From assembly GCF_014633365.1 (NCBI RefSeq), contig NC_068341.1:41062044-41126043 (forward strand): DNA of 64,000 bases. Direction: 5' to 3'. Positions 38,352-50,949 of the stretch are shown one piece after another (within the stretch, counting starts at the first letter, position 1; each line of letters begins with the position of its first letter). The DNA is from Diospyros lotus (taxonomy: Eukaryota; Streptophyta; Magnoliopsida; Ericales; Ebenaceae). Made by a program: the position numbers and the translations under genes. The notes below the pieces were generated by a model. It ran no database searches. It was given only the letters and a program-made list of their open reading frames with translations, and was not told the origin of the DNA.

Positions 38352-41300
38352 CTGATGCCAACAATATCACAAAACTCTTTCTCCATGCTTTGAAGCATAT
38401 AATTATGAAAATCATATGTGAATGGTAGTTGATGAGTCTGCAAAAATAAGACCAAAGACAAAATACCAAAAAGACAAATAGAAAAAAAGAAATATTCACC
38501 TATAAGATCAAAATCATAGCCCACACTATGATCTCATGATTAAATAACACTCTATGCTGTGAACTTATGTTGAAGAAACATGTACATGAGATGTGATTCT
38601 ACGGCTAGTACAGAAATGAAAAAGCATTTTGCATTTGGTAAGCCCAATAAATTTGTCCACAATGAAAGGTATAGGTAGGAAAGATCCAATTCAATGTGAT
38701 GTGGAGCACATATAGAAATGAAGCCTAGGCATAAAGCCATGTAGTCAACTCTGTTTATAGAACTCCAAAACTAGCGACTGAAACAAAGTTGTATACTAAA
38801 ATAGCTTCAGATTGAACTCTAAAATCAATCAGGAAATGGCCAAACCACTAAAGCAACGTTATCATCAAAAAGGCAAAACCAACACATAGTGTATTTAGTG
38901 AGAAACCACGCAACACAAATCTTTGGACCTACCGTGTCTATGACAATTTTTTTTAATAATTTAAGAATGTAAAGAGTAAACTAGCATGAAACTAAACTCT
39001 AGTGAAACAATTTCAATGTTAGCTCAAGGTGGATGATATAAAATTTTAAAGTACAGGTCTAAGTACTACAAAAGCAAATTGTACCAACAATCTTGATGTA
39101 CTAGTGCAAGGTCAATACTCCATGTCATGGACTGTCATCTCATTCAATAAAATTTTATTGTTTTCAAATATAGAAGAATGAGAGTGGTCTACTGAACTCT
39201 GCATAAATAACGGAGCCCAACTACTGAAGAGATGGAAAGGACAAAATGGCCAACATGGAATACCATTCACTCAACAGATAGCCTCTCAATGTAAAAAACA
39301 GTTGACCTTGATGGAACCATATAGATTCAAAATCTGAAAGTACATGCTGATTGTAATATGAAGCAAGGTAGCATATTTTGCTGACCAATACAACAATAAT
39401 CACAAACCTTAAATCTCACTATTTTGCTGACCAATCTGGAAAAACAAAACTTCAGGCCTTTTATTCTATTTTTTACTCAGCAGAGTTGAAGACTTGAAAA
39501 GATATCCCCTAGGCTAAACTTCATGATCATAGAACCTCTATATTGAAATTCTATAATTCCCAGAAAATTGGATAATGGTTACAAAACAGCAAATCTAGAA
39601 CAAATACCTACCTCATTCCGGGGTTCAATTCAAGAGGCTAAATTTGAAATTCAAATGGGAGTGCAAAACAGATCTTTAAAAGCTATGATAATTTTATGCA
39701 GTTTTCTTGGGTATAATAGTCTAGTGTTTTGTTTACTTCAATCATTTATCTTCTATGTCTGATCATCTGAACCATTTGTGACCATTAATGTAGACTATGC
39801 TTATTTTTTCCTTTGTCGATAATATGATAATATTCTGCAACTACAACTTCTTTTGTGCTTCACAATTTGTACTAAGCAAAAGCAACTCGAGGGATGTGAA
39901 GGATTTGAGTTGCACTTCTATCTATTTTTCAGGATATTGAAGTACAAAAAATCCAATTCCTAGTGAAACACATGAATTACAAAATATCAAAATAGCATTT
40001 TAGCATCATCAGAGATACAAGATTCTGAAAGGTTCATTACCAGCCAAACAAGAACTTTATGCTGGCTCCAAGGATGGGAAGTCTGGTGAAAAATGAAAGT
40101 AGATAATCGCCTCTTTCTTATACTGTCGGAGGCAGCTTGTGGGGATCCTAGATTAGAACATTAGCATAGCACCACAAGAGGTTCCTAATTAGAGAATCCA
40201 TCTAAACAAACTGTTAGAACTGTAAATAATACTTCAGAAGAAAAAATCTTGACATTACCCTCTACAAAACCTTTTGCAACTTGTAATTCCTGCAAGGCCA
40301 TTGACTTTGCTTGATTTTCCCATGTTTTCCAGTTAGAGATCTGAATGAACAATGAGAAAATTCTTAATTCTCTCTTAAGAAGTTTTATTCTATATGTAAA
40401 ACAACAATATATTGTTAATCAAAATTATATACTTTGATCATAGCAAGGGCAACAACAACAAAGCTATAAGATACATGGGTAACACCGAGAAAAAACAAGA
40501 ATCGGTGAAGCTGCTCAAGACTTTCGTATGAAGTAAAAGATTCATGGCCCTGGACAAATAGTAAAGATTGAAGCTGCTATGTGAAACTAGTAATACATGA
40601 TAAATGAATTCTTTAGCCCAAGATGCAATTAATTTGTAATTTCATTAAAAATTATCAATAACCTTCTTAGAAATTAAGGAGGAAGAATAATAGGAAAAGA
40701 ACTGGTTGCCAAAACATTTTGGGTACTTCCATGAAAAGAAGTGGTCCTACACTCCTACTATTGCAAAACAGGGAAAATTCATGTGCTTTGTCGTCTGGGT
40801 TGTTTATCAGCTATAATGTTCCTAATTTTACTTGCATTAATAAAATTATATCATCTTTCAAACTTTGTCTTTACAGCCATTGATTCTTCCCACTAAATTT
40901 ATTCATCCATGGCAAAGAGTTGCCTGTATTTCTTATGCCTCCTGGGACAATTAGGACAAAACATTAGCTTTTAGAGTTTTTAACTACCAAACATTTTAGA
41001 GTGTTTAACTGCAGAATATGCATCGTAACACTAAATAAAACATCAACACACTTCAAAGAATTTGAATTTGGAAAAATACAAAAGAGCCAAAGCCTATTAT
41101 GTAATAATTGCCAATAATATTTTCATATAACCTGAACACTAACACCATTATATTTATATATCAATTTCATGTGTTTACATTATTTTATCTTTTTAATGTT
41201 AGTAATTGCAAATAATGTATTGATATAACCTGAACACTGACACTATTATACTTATATATCAATTTTAGAACCAACGATTAGACTAATGAACCACATTGGC

Positions 41301-41640
41301 CAACCCAGTGATCCATTACGCCAGCTGGTTCGATGATTGCTCCAATTTAAATAACAATCCTTCAGACATAATATAATCTAATATCTTGCTCTACAATCTA
41401 GGACTATTTACTACAAAATGTACATATTTAAATGTCCTAGCACCATAGTAATAGAGTTAGATTGCTACCCTAGACCCAAGATTGCTACCCTAGACCCAGA
41501 AAAGCTATTAACCATGGTAATATAATGAAGATGGTAAATTGAATAAGGCAGGGTAGTCAGAATAATTTGAAATAAGGTCATTTAAAATATACAGGTAAAA
41601 AACTACCTCAGGACAGAAGTTGCTCTGCATATTGTTTAGC

Positions 41641-43540
41641 TGTGTGACGCCTCGGCCCCATTATTGGGTGCCATCGTAACCTATGGTTACAACCTCGGCA
41701 TGTCTCGAAGGACAGCTATGCCTTGCCAACATAAATATTAAAATAATATTGGGCGCCCTGGGTGAGATCCAGGCTTTGCCGCCTTCGACTATCGAAAAAT
41801 TCGAGTTTAAAATGTATAAGTAGCGGATACCCACTCGACTCTCAAATTCAATTAGGTCCTTAAAATATAAATCTAATTTCAAATCAAACAAATAAATATC
41901 AACATGCCTAATACAATACTCCAATGGTCAAGCATAACTAGATCACACTTACTGAGTTACTCATAGTGGGAACCTTAACTTGGTTTAGACAAAATTTTAT
42001 TTAATTCATTGTCATCTCCCATAGTCAAATATAAAACATATAAATTACATAAACAACACAAGACACGACCTATATTCTCACTACCCGCAATCACTATTGA
42101 CCGACGACCCTTCCACCAGTACCGCTTTCCTTTTCTTAAATCTCAAGCCATTTGTTAGGTTAATGGGAATGAAGGGGGTGAGTCCGGAGACTTAGTAAAG
42201 GTAATATGCAATGTAGTAAGTTAATAAACATGACATTATAGATAAAAATGAAGTGCATCGTGCATGCAAACTCGTCCATCGCACCTATCCCAAGCTCTAG
42301 GTGGCCCCTAGTAGTTCCATCCATGATCCTATCCTAAGACCCTCATGGTCAACAATCCACTGTCCCGTGCCTAGGCACTTCCTCAATATCTTATGCAAGC
42401 CATGACAAAAGAAATTTACACACGGAGCATATTAAATCTTTACTTAATTTATTTGGTGATTAACTCTATATGTTGCACAAGTTGGTAACGTACCCACAAC
42501 ACCCTTATCACAATTATGCATAAGGCTAAGTAATTTATTGACTAATTCGATAATTAAATTTACTAATTTAACTAATTCCAAATATTATCTACTAATTTAA
42601 TTTAACTAACTAATTAATTAATTAAAACAAATTAATTACTTTAATTAACTTAATAAATTAACTAATTAATTAAAATAAACTAATTAATCTAAACATTTAC
42701 CTCACTGCCGATTTCTCTCTTCAAGTGTCTCTATTTCTTTTCGCAAATTGCTGCCGAGTATACTCCTATTCTCTTCCTATTTATAGTTCCATTTGCCCCT
42801 AGATTTCACTTGGAAACCTGGATTTATCCCACTATTTTACAGTCAATTAATGCCTTGGTTTTGCCTTAGCTACGTGGCTGTAATTTAGCAAAAATTGAAG
42901 CTAAATTGAGGGTAAATCGGACGAGTGGTGAGGAAGCACCAGCAAGCGCCACGTGGTGCGGCTGGGCCGTGCAAGGCCAGCAGCTAGCCTCCCCAAAACG
43001 GCCGTTTTGGGGCGCCTTGGCTGACTAAAATCAGCCTTTTTATCCCTCCCAACACGCATGCCTCCCCCGCGAATCGAATCTGTGTCCCTTGCCTGGCCAC
43101 TCTCGCGCGCGACCGCCCGTGCTGCCACTTGCCTTCAACCACTATATGCCTTTCATTCTATTTAAGCAATCTTCCAGACTTCTTTCTGGAATTACACTAG
43201 GGCCCAGAACTTCCAAAAAATCACACACCCCCACACCTCGTTTTTTCTTATTACACTTATACCCCGAATATTCTCAAAAATCCACCAATTTAATTTTATC
43301 ATTATTTCCATAAATATTCTCAAATAATTTAATTAATTATCTTAATTTTTCATTTCCTTAAAATATCATAAATAAATATTTTCTCCAAAATTCCCAAATA
43401 TTCTAAAATATCCTCAAATACCAAAATTAATTACTTGTCTACAAATTTCGAAATGTTTCAAGCTACTCGCGAAAAATTGAATAATTTAGATAATTAGAAC
43501 TTAAAATTGTAATTTGACTTAGATAAACGGGCTTCCTTAT
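41641..43540. mobile_element. Probable LTR-type insertion in an MLO intron
   Basis: The segment between two MLO exons begins TGTGACGCCTCGGCCCC, like many plant Ty3 LTRs, and has a different composition from its surroundings, including a GC-rich stretch at 42900-43140. It contains a GTGAGTCCGGAGACTTAGTAA phrase of the kind seen in long Ty3 LTRs. The right boundary and target duplication were not found, and no coding domain is present, so a solo LTR is the best guess. Confidence 0.4.
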
Positions 43541-43816
43541 GTCAGTTTGTAAACATGGAAAAAATTGGCCGCTTAAGGTTGATGATTTAACACATATCTA
43601 GGCCACAAAAATGATCCATTGACCCATCAGTAATGATAACAGTCCAAAAAAGCATAAGCTCTGTCTAAAAAGGATCAACCAAAAAATCAAACGAAAAAGG
43701 AATGAGGAATCAAAAACAGAAAACTAAATAAACTTATCTCAAAACACAAATGCCTGACCTTTCTTGATCTTTTCTAAAGCAACAAGAAGAGCCATCCTCT
43801 TAGTCCTACCCAACCA

Positions 43817-44507
43817 CTATTACACAAAGGAATGCAAAGAGAGATTAAAACAAAATAGTAATGCTATACACCAAAAAACAACAAATTGTAGAGAAATAGA
43901 GGCTAGACTCATTTTTTTAGAATTTTGTTGAGCTTGGACTTAGGCTTGAATTCAAAATTAAGGCTTGACCTCATTTGTTTAGAATTTTGCAAGGCTTGGG
44001 CTCATTTATATTAATGAGCTTCAAATGAGCCTTTTCATGAACTCTAATTCAAAATTGATTTTAAGCTCAATTTCAAGCTCGTAGAATATATAAATTATTA
44101 TATTTTGATATATATTTAAATTTTGAATAACTTAAATAATATGAAAAAAATAATTCTCAATTGTTTAAACACAAATTATTTTGTTATGAACCTACAATTA
44201 CAATCAAGCACCTAAATGAGCTTGTTCACAGCCAAACCAAAGTCAATCATCTTAAAATCAAGTTGGACTCATTTACCTATCGAGCTTAAAAACCTAACTC
44301 AAACTTGTTTATTTAACAAAATATTGAATTCGAATGACCTGAATTGAACTCCTCACGAATGACCCTGTTCAGTCACAGCCCTCTTTTAGGACAACGAGGG
44401 ATGGTCAATTCTGTACACAACCTTATCCATTTTTACTACATAGCTCATTTATACAACTCCAACTCTTGACTTTCAGGTAGGAGCAACTTCATGATATTAG
44501 CTACCAG
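43817..44507. other. Region upstream of the MLO exon; nothing recognised
   Basis: MLO exon 1 should be here or beyond but was not recognised. AT-rich DNA; the phrase GGTTGTGTACAGAATTGACC (minus strand, near 44410-44430) weakly recalls plant SINE tails but is not enough for a call. Confidence 0.4.
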
Positions 44508-45757
44508 CACTACAACAAAAATAGGCATTAACGACCAAAAATTAGCGACGACATTAATTTTAGTCATTAATATAGTATTATTAACGACTAAATATAAATC
44601 CTGTTATTAAAAGATAACTTTTAATGACAGGTAAAATAAGTTATTGTTAATATACTATTTTTTCGTCATTAATGACTAAAATTTTTACTTCGAACCATAA
44701 AATAATAAAAAAAATTATTAAAATTTAAGTAACACTTATATAAGCAATTCTTAATATAATTATATTTTTTTATAAATGCACAAATATAATTATTAAACTA
44801 TGATAATTGGGCATTAGTTATTTATTGATAATATAATATATTTAAAAAATATGAACATATTAAAAAGAATATAATTTATCAAACTAATTTATTATAATTA
44901 TTAGATTTATTTATAATATAATTATATTTTTAAATAAATATTAATTTGATGTAATAATTAAATTATTTTATCAATTATTATAATCTTAAATTATTTTATT
45001 TTTATCAATTAAATAATTATTAATATTAATTTCATAAATTATTTTATTTTTTATTAATTAACAAATAAATGTTTTAAAAAATAAAAAATAAATAAAACTA
45101 AAGGCGTTCCTGCCTCTTTCCCCTCAATTCCCAAATCCCTCCCAAATCTTGTAATTTCCAAATCCCTCCCAAATCCCCTAATTCCCAAACCTCCTTGTTG
45201 AATCCCAACCATCTCTCATCCAACACCTCAACGCCACCGCCACCTCCAACTCCATCACCGCCTCCTCGCCGTCGTCTCTCATCCATCACCTCCAGCTCTA
45301 TCACTACCTCGGTATGTTACTTCGTTTCTATTCTGCATATATATACATATATATACAACAAACTTTGTTCGCGGCCATCCACCTCCTAGAACATCGCCCT
45401 ATCTCTACGCGTCGTCCCCATTATAGCTGAAGGGCGTTTGTAGGTTGTGGCATGTAATTGAAGTTCTGTATGTTTTCCAACAAATAAATGAATAAACAAA
45501 GTAGAAAGTGCAGTAGGGGGGAGTACGGGGTCACTGGGATGTGTGTGTGTGTTCTGTGTATAAATATGTGTGTGTGTGTGTCTATGTATAAAAATATGGC
45601 GGCCAACTGCAATGGGAGGGGGGAGAGAGAGAGGGCGGGGGGCGATGATGGCCTTTTCCAATGTTCATGTCTTTTGTCTTCATTCAATCTCTGTTTGATG
45701 CTCTTTTCCAGTTTTGTACTAATGGAGAATAGAACATAATTGGGACATATATATATA

Positions 45758-46957
45758 CTAGGGTGTACCCGGTTATAAAGGCACGGTGTAAATAATATTA
45801 AGATTAATATAATTATAATTTATATATATTATATTAAAAATTATAAAAAAATTATAACATTTTTTTTTGTATTAAATACTACAAAACTCAAATAATAAAC
45901 AAATATGTAAGATTTATAATGTTCGTCAATATATTGCAAATCAAAATATAAGAGCAAGTAAAAAAAAATTATAAACACTGAATAAAAAATTAAAATTAAA
46001 ATTATTATATATACTTGTTAACATTTTATAATAATAAAAAAATATATTAAATCTATATAATAAAATATATCAGTAAGTGTTATACAATAAATACCAACCG
46101 TCGCTCGCTGCCATGGGCATGACCATGAGTGGTCAGGAACCCTTGTGTTCCCGAACTTTGTATTCCCAAACCCTTGTGCCTAAATTAAAAAATAGAATTA
46201 ATAAAATAAATAAATAAATAAATTCTTTTTAAATATTTTCACAAAAAAAAAAACAAGAAGGGAGTCCGACCCGTAAAATCTACCCATCAATAATTTTCAA
46301 ACAACACCAACCAAAAGTTTAATTCAACCAAACCAATAATTATTTTAGATTATCCCACATAATATAAATAATTTAAAAATAATTACTTTTATATCAATCA
46401 ATCTAGAGGAGAAACCCAGCAAACGCTTACACCTACGTCACCTCTTTGGCTGCCTCCCTTACTCTAAAACCCACCCATCAACAATGTCATTTCCCCCAAT
46501 TTTCTCCTTTTTTTTTTCATATTTTATTTTCTTTTTTTCTTTTCTTTCTTTATTTTTTTTCCTTCATATCTTCTTCTTCCTCCCACCCATGCCAGTTGTC
46601 GATAGGGGGCGATGGGTCAACAGCTACCGGCGACCAACCGATGCGAGCACCATTGTCGCCCCCCATCACCGCGAGTAGCATTTACCGTCTATTGCTCCCC
46701 ACCGCGAGCACATCGTGCGAGTGTATGTGTGTATATATATGTATGCGTATGTGTGTGTATATATCTCTCTGTATGTGTATGCATGTGTGAGAGAGTGAGT
46801 GGGTGGGTCTCTGAGAGAGGAAGAGAGAGAAAAGTTGGGCGGGAAGTCTAATTAATCTCAGCCATTCACTAACTTTCAAAACTTATCTCAATCATAGAAT
46901 TGTATCTCTAATACATTTTAGATATTTTCAAAAAATCGTTTTACTTTATTATATAGA
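45758..46957 (-). mobile_element. Non-autonomous Helitron-like element A
   Basis: On the minus strand it begins TCTATATAATAAAGTAAAACG and ends GGGTACACCCTAG. It sits between A (5') and T (3'), the usual Helitron target, and has a 5' TC and 3' CTAG; a weak GC-rich hairpin (CCGTGCC / CCGGGTAC region) precedes the end. It carries a GC-rich island at about 46580-46710 and GT/GA microsatellites at 46715-46830. No RepHel gene. Confidence 0.6.
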
Positions 46958-47299
46958 TAGTTACCATCTGTATTTATTTTTAATCGACAGAGACTTACAT
47001 AGGGATTGAAGAACACGATGATAGTGTTAGGAACTTGCCTTGAAATAACCAATTCTTGACTTGCCCGCACTCCCGCTAGCTCGAAATCTTATTGACTGCC
47101 ACCATGTACCTTGATTCTATTTTCGAGCCTCTGACACGCTCATTGTTGATTATTTATGCGTGGGAAGTTCTGTGGGTGCGTTAATATACAAATTTGTTAT
47201 TGCTGCTTGCTCGTTAGGTCTGTAGTATTTCCAGCAGGTTTGTTGTTATTATAGTTATATTTGTACTGTTATTTCAACACATAATCCCAAATGTCAAAA

Positions 47300-48628
47300 T
47301 CACATAAATCATACAATGTTGCGTTGCATGTGATGACCATGCATCGATGTTTTGGATGAAAGTCAAATAGTTTCAATATACAAAATAATTTAAATATCAT
47401 TTTTTTATAATTTTATTTTTATCGATAATTTAATTTAAATATCATTTTTAAATAAACAAAATTAAATTTACACAATAAAAAAAGAAAATGGTTATAATGC
47501 TTTCGATTAATTTTAAATAATTACATATAATTCTATTATTACAAATCATTGACAACTAAAATACCAAACTTATGGCTAAGTAAAAGAAATTTGTAAAAAA
47601 CAATACAAAAATATAACCACCAATTTTAAACATACCTTAAATCTAAACAAAATCTCAATTTATTCCAAAAAAGTAAAAAAATCAATTCATCCATAACACA
47701 ACAAAATCCATTTCATTTTTGAATTTTGGGTAAGATAATTTTTAAGGAATTAACTTTGTTAAGTTTTCTTATTTTTGTCTTAGTAAACATGGTTTTTTTA
47801 TTGACATTTTAAATAATAATTTTTTAAAATTTTTAGTTTTTTATTTAATATAATTTTTGATTGAATTTTAAAACAGTATATTTGTGTTCTAATTTTTAAA
47901 GTTAAAATTACTTTACTTTCACAATTAAAGATAAATTTGAGATTAATTTGATTTTGTTACTTAAAAATAAATTGAATTGTGCTTAAGTTATGGAGTTATT
48001 GGCTTTTTAATTTCTTTAGTAGTTAAATTCCTTTACTTTTTTTTCCTATTTTTTCTTTTAAATTATTAATTATCGTTACTTTAAGTTTGAAAAAAATAAA
48101 AAAATTTCTTCCTTCCTCTTCTTCTTCATGCGCACAGCCTGCTGCGCGCAGAGCCGCCGCCGATCAGCGTCGCCTGGGCCTCATCCGGCTACCGTTGTAG
48201 CTAGCCTCGACACTGTTGGCCGCCTCCAACTGTCGCGAGCCACCGCAGTTGGTCCCCTACATCTCCAGCCATCGACTGCCGCAGCTGCTTCATCCATCGC
48301 CGGCCATCGACGCTCCTGGCCACCTCGCCGCGGCCGCCTTCCACCTCCGCTGAGACCGCTGCTGCACGGCCGCCCTTTATAGACTGCTGGTTCGCCCTTG
48401 CCCCTGGCTCGGTGTGTATATAGATATATATATATATATGTGGTTGTGTGTGTTTATGAAAAATGGTTGTGTTGTGGGTGTGTTTGGAAGGAAGATGGTT
48501 GCGCTGTGCGTGGCTGTGGGCGGGAAAATTTTTAATCCCAGCCATCAATCCATCAAAAATTGATCCTAGCCATTGAAATGTCTACCGTTTGAGACATTTT
48601 CAAAAACCATCCTGTTTTATTATATAGA
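47300..48628 (-). mobile_element. Helitron-like element B (3' end unresolved)
   Basis: The 5' end on the minus strand (48628) is TCTATATAATAAAACAGGAT, nearly the same as element A, and both continue into similar TTTTTGAAAATGTC sequence. A GC-rich island (48125-48410) encodes an alanine/arginine/proline-rich open frame that I do not recognise. The left limit given is a guess; no CTRR end was identified. Confidence 0.45.
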
Positions 48629-49136
48629 TATATATAGTTATCCTAATTAAATCTATACACCAAAGTTGCTTTCTTCTCCTCGTTGATCATGTTAAACTAG
48701 AGATTTAATTAATTGCATCCTAATGTAACCGTCAAAAGTGATATCAACGTTTAAACTTAGGGGACTAATTAATATATATTTAAAACCTTGGCATGCAAAT
48801 ATATTAAATTATGTTGTAGTTTCATAGTGTTTAATTGAATCTCACTTTTTCAACATCCCACGTCTTCATTAATAAACATTACCTTAAAATGTACGTAATT
48901 TTTGAATCTCACGTGGAGATAAATCTGAATTAATAGTTAATTATATATGTATGGCAATTAGTTTATAGAGCTGCCAAGCATTTGATATTTCTCTCATCCA
49001 TATCCATAAGGTAGCTACAACCAATTAAAAGGGCATTACAAAGAATTGATACTGAAATACAAAAAGGGAAAGCCTGATTAAGGTAAGAAGTTGCCGATGG
49101 TTAAATGCTGCACATCACATGTTGGTGTATGTTATT

Positions 49137-49363
49137 TGTAATACCCCGAGAGCCCAGAGAAGTTAGTATATATCGAGGATAGTGTAAGAAAGGAAACAAC
49201 ACCAGCTGGATACCTTTTGGGCTGAATGTTGGCAAAGAACTCCCAAGTTAAGCGTGCTTGACCTGGGGTAATCCAAGGATGGGTGACCCCCCTGGGAAGT
49301 TCATGTAGGCCCATCAGGGTAAGTTGTTCCGGTCCTTCCTATCGCTCGATGCGGGATGTTACA
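49137..49363 (+). repeat. Cassandra 5' LTR with 5S-rRNA-like core
   Basis: Begins TGTAATACCCCGAG, ends GGGATGTTACA. The 5S-like block (about 49234-49302) contains sequences matching the A-box to C-box internal promoter of plant 5S genes, so RNA polymerase III transcription is plausible. Confidence 0.93.
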
Positions 49364-49550
49364 GGTGGTATCAGAGCCGACCCTTGGCGAAGGCGGTCCG
49401 ATGAGGGCGGGGAGTGGCGCCGGGGCTTGAGGGCCTGTACAAGGAGCGGCTTCTGGCAGGCTTCTAGGATGGCAGCCCCCAAGGGGAGAAGGTCTGGGAC
49501 CAGTTGTAAGGTCGCATGACGAGGACGTCATGTGCTTAAGGGGGGGAGAA

Positions 49551-49777
49551 TGTAATACCCCGAGAGCCCAGAGAAGTTAGTATATATCGAGGATAGTGTA
49601 AGAAAGGAAACAACACCAGCTGGATACCTTTTGGGCTGAATGTTGGCAAAGAACTCCCAAGTTAAGCGTGCTTGACCTGGGGTAATCCAAGGATGGGTGA
49701 CCCCCCTGGGAAGTTCATGTAGGCCCATCAGGGTAAGTTGTTCCGGTCCTTCCTATCGCTCGATGCGGGATGTTACA
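49551..49777 (+). repeat. Cassandra 3' LTR with 5S-rRNA-like core
   Basis: Reads identical to the 5' LTR. Confidence 0.93.
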
Positions 49778-50212
49778 TTATTTATCTTGCATGTGTTGCT
49801 TGCTTATGCAAATGTTATGACCAAAGTATGTTTCCACCTACAGTCATGTGAGACCACATTTTGCAGAAGGTTGTATTCCCTAGCAGGGCTTTGACTAAGG
49901 TAGTCATTTTGGGCCATGGTCTAGCCACCATATTTGTAAAATGGCTTGTTAATCTGTCTTGCATTCATTGACATGTGAGCATGTTGCTTGCTTGTGTAGC
50001 ACATGCTTATATTTCTTACTGGGCATCACAGATCATATGGTATTTTTACCACACCACTGTCCAGGAGTGGAACAGAGGCAACACTGACTAAACTAGAGAC
50101 TTGCTCTTTTTGTTGAACATGTGGCCTACTATTCTTGTCTTCATGAATAAGAACATGTATATAGAGGTTTTGCAAAGAACACTGTTGTAAGTTTGAATGA
50201 GAAGGATTTTAT

Positions 50213-50234
50213 TATTATTATTATTATTATTGGG
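50213..50234 (+). repeat. (TTA)n microsatellite
   Basis: About seven TTA/ATT units followed by GGGGGAAATC. Confidence 0.85.
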
Positions 50235-50949
50235 GGAAATCGTACAAGCTTAACATTACATCCCCTGTTGTAGTTATTGTGGGATATCTCCTTTGAAGTT
50301 TTGTATATGTTGGTATGTTAATTGTGGACAAGAGTCATCCACTCGATGTATATAATAAGGAAATTTTCTGTGGCACTTTGAGGACATATGGATTCTTATC
50401 TGTTGTCTGGATAAAGGAGGATTGCATTAAGTAACCAACAAGAAGCTTAAAACTTGTAGAAATTATGTAGTCGATCTCATATAAGGGGATGAAGGCTTGG
50501 TATGTTATATGACGGGGGCACTTGATGGTTCCCTTGTAGTTTCTTGTAGAAGGGCTGTAGGAGTGGGCCTAAGGGTTGGGGTTTAACAGAACCCATTTTG
50601 TATGATATTATCATTTAAATGCCCTTAATTTATACATGGTATGATATTTGCCTTATCTTATGGATGTTCCATCATAAAGATAATTATTAAGTGCATGTCG
50701 TTTTCCCCGTTCCGCTTTAGACACGATACGATAATTGTCCTTATTGTAACAATCATCCATTGAAATAATTGGTGAGTTAGACTTTATGTAACTGGCCCCA
50801 CATAGCGTGATAAGGCTTGTTATGTTATTGTAATATTCATCCATTATAATGACAATTATTAACTATTTGCTTCTTCCTTATTAGATTTGGTTCTTCCTTA
50901 TTAGGCAAGCATTGCTAATTGCTTCTTCCCTATTAGATTTGACTCTTGT

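Larger units (their letters stand above)
29336..43816 (-). pseudogene. MLO: MLO-family gene (clade I, MLO4/11-like), disrupted
   Basis: MLO proteins are seven-transmembrane, calmodulin-binding membrane proteins. Recognised minus-strand exons: 43816-43759 (TKRMALLVALEKIK), 43660 to about 43540 (LMLF, then GLLSLLMGQWIIF), 41639-41607, 40549-40433 ([20 protein letters not shown]), 40340-40259, 40147-40041 (FHQTSHPWSQHKVLVWL), about 38785-38710 (FWSSINRVDYMALCLGF), 38437-38352 (LPFTYDFHNYM), 31420-31381, 31261-31091 (DDLFWFRRPRLLL), 30955-30920, one ending at 29768 (CSFITFPLYVIVLQ), and 29686-29336 (calmodulin-binding MASKFKKSIVSRNVRTGLHRW would follow it). Most junctions are GT-AG and in phase. 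Lesions: an extra T shifts the frame near 43645, TAG follows WIIFVA, TAG at 38771-38773 precedes FWSSI, and the exon before 29768 is degenerate. Exon 1 and the exon after 38352 were not found. Introns are swollen by three insertions. Confidence 0.85.
49137..49777 (+). mobile_element. Complete Cassandra TRIM retrotransposon
   Basis: Two 227 bp LTRs that read as identical (49137-49363 and 49551-49777) surround a 187 bp interior. The primer-binding site TGGTATCAGAGC starts at 49366, the polypurine tract AAGGGGGGGAGAA lies at 49538-49550, and a perfect 5 bp target duplication TTATT flanks the element (49132-49136, 49778-49782). The LTR core resembles 5S rRNA (AGTTAAGCGTGCTTG and GGATGGGTGACCCCCCTGGG), the hallmark of Cassandra. 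It codes for no protein and must be mobilised in trans. Confidence 0.95.

Noticed and set aside
44390..44440. SINE tail
   Set aside because: Only a short phrase resembles SINE sequence; no Pol III boxes, tail or target duplication were seen.
45098..45687. Proline-, serine- or histidine-rich frames
   Set aside because: They lie in simple-sequence CA/GT and CCA-rich DNA; a captured first exon before GTATGT at about 45311 is possible but not supported.
49234..49302. 5S ribosomal RNA gene
   Set aside because: The match is only partial and sits inside both LTRs of a Cassandra element; genuine 5S genes are 120 bp tandem arrays.
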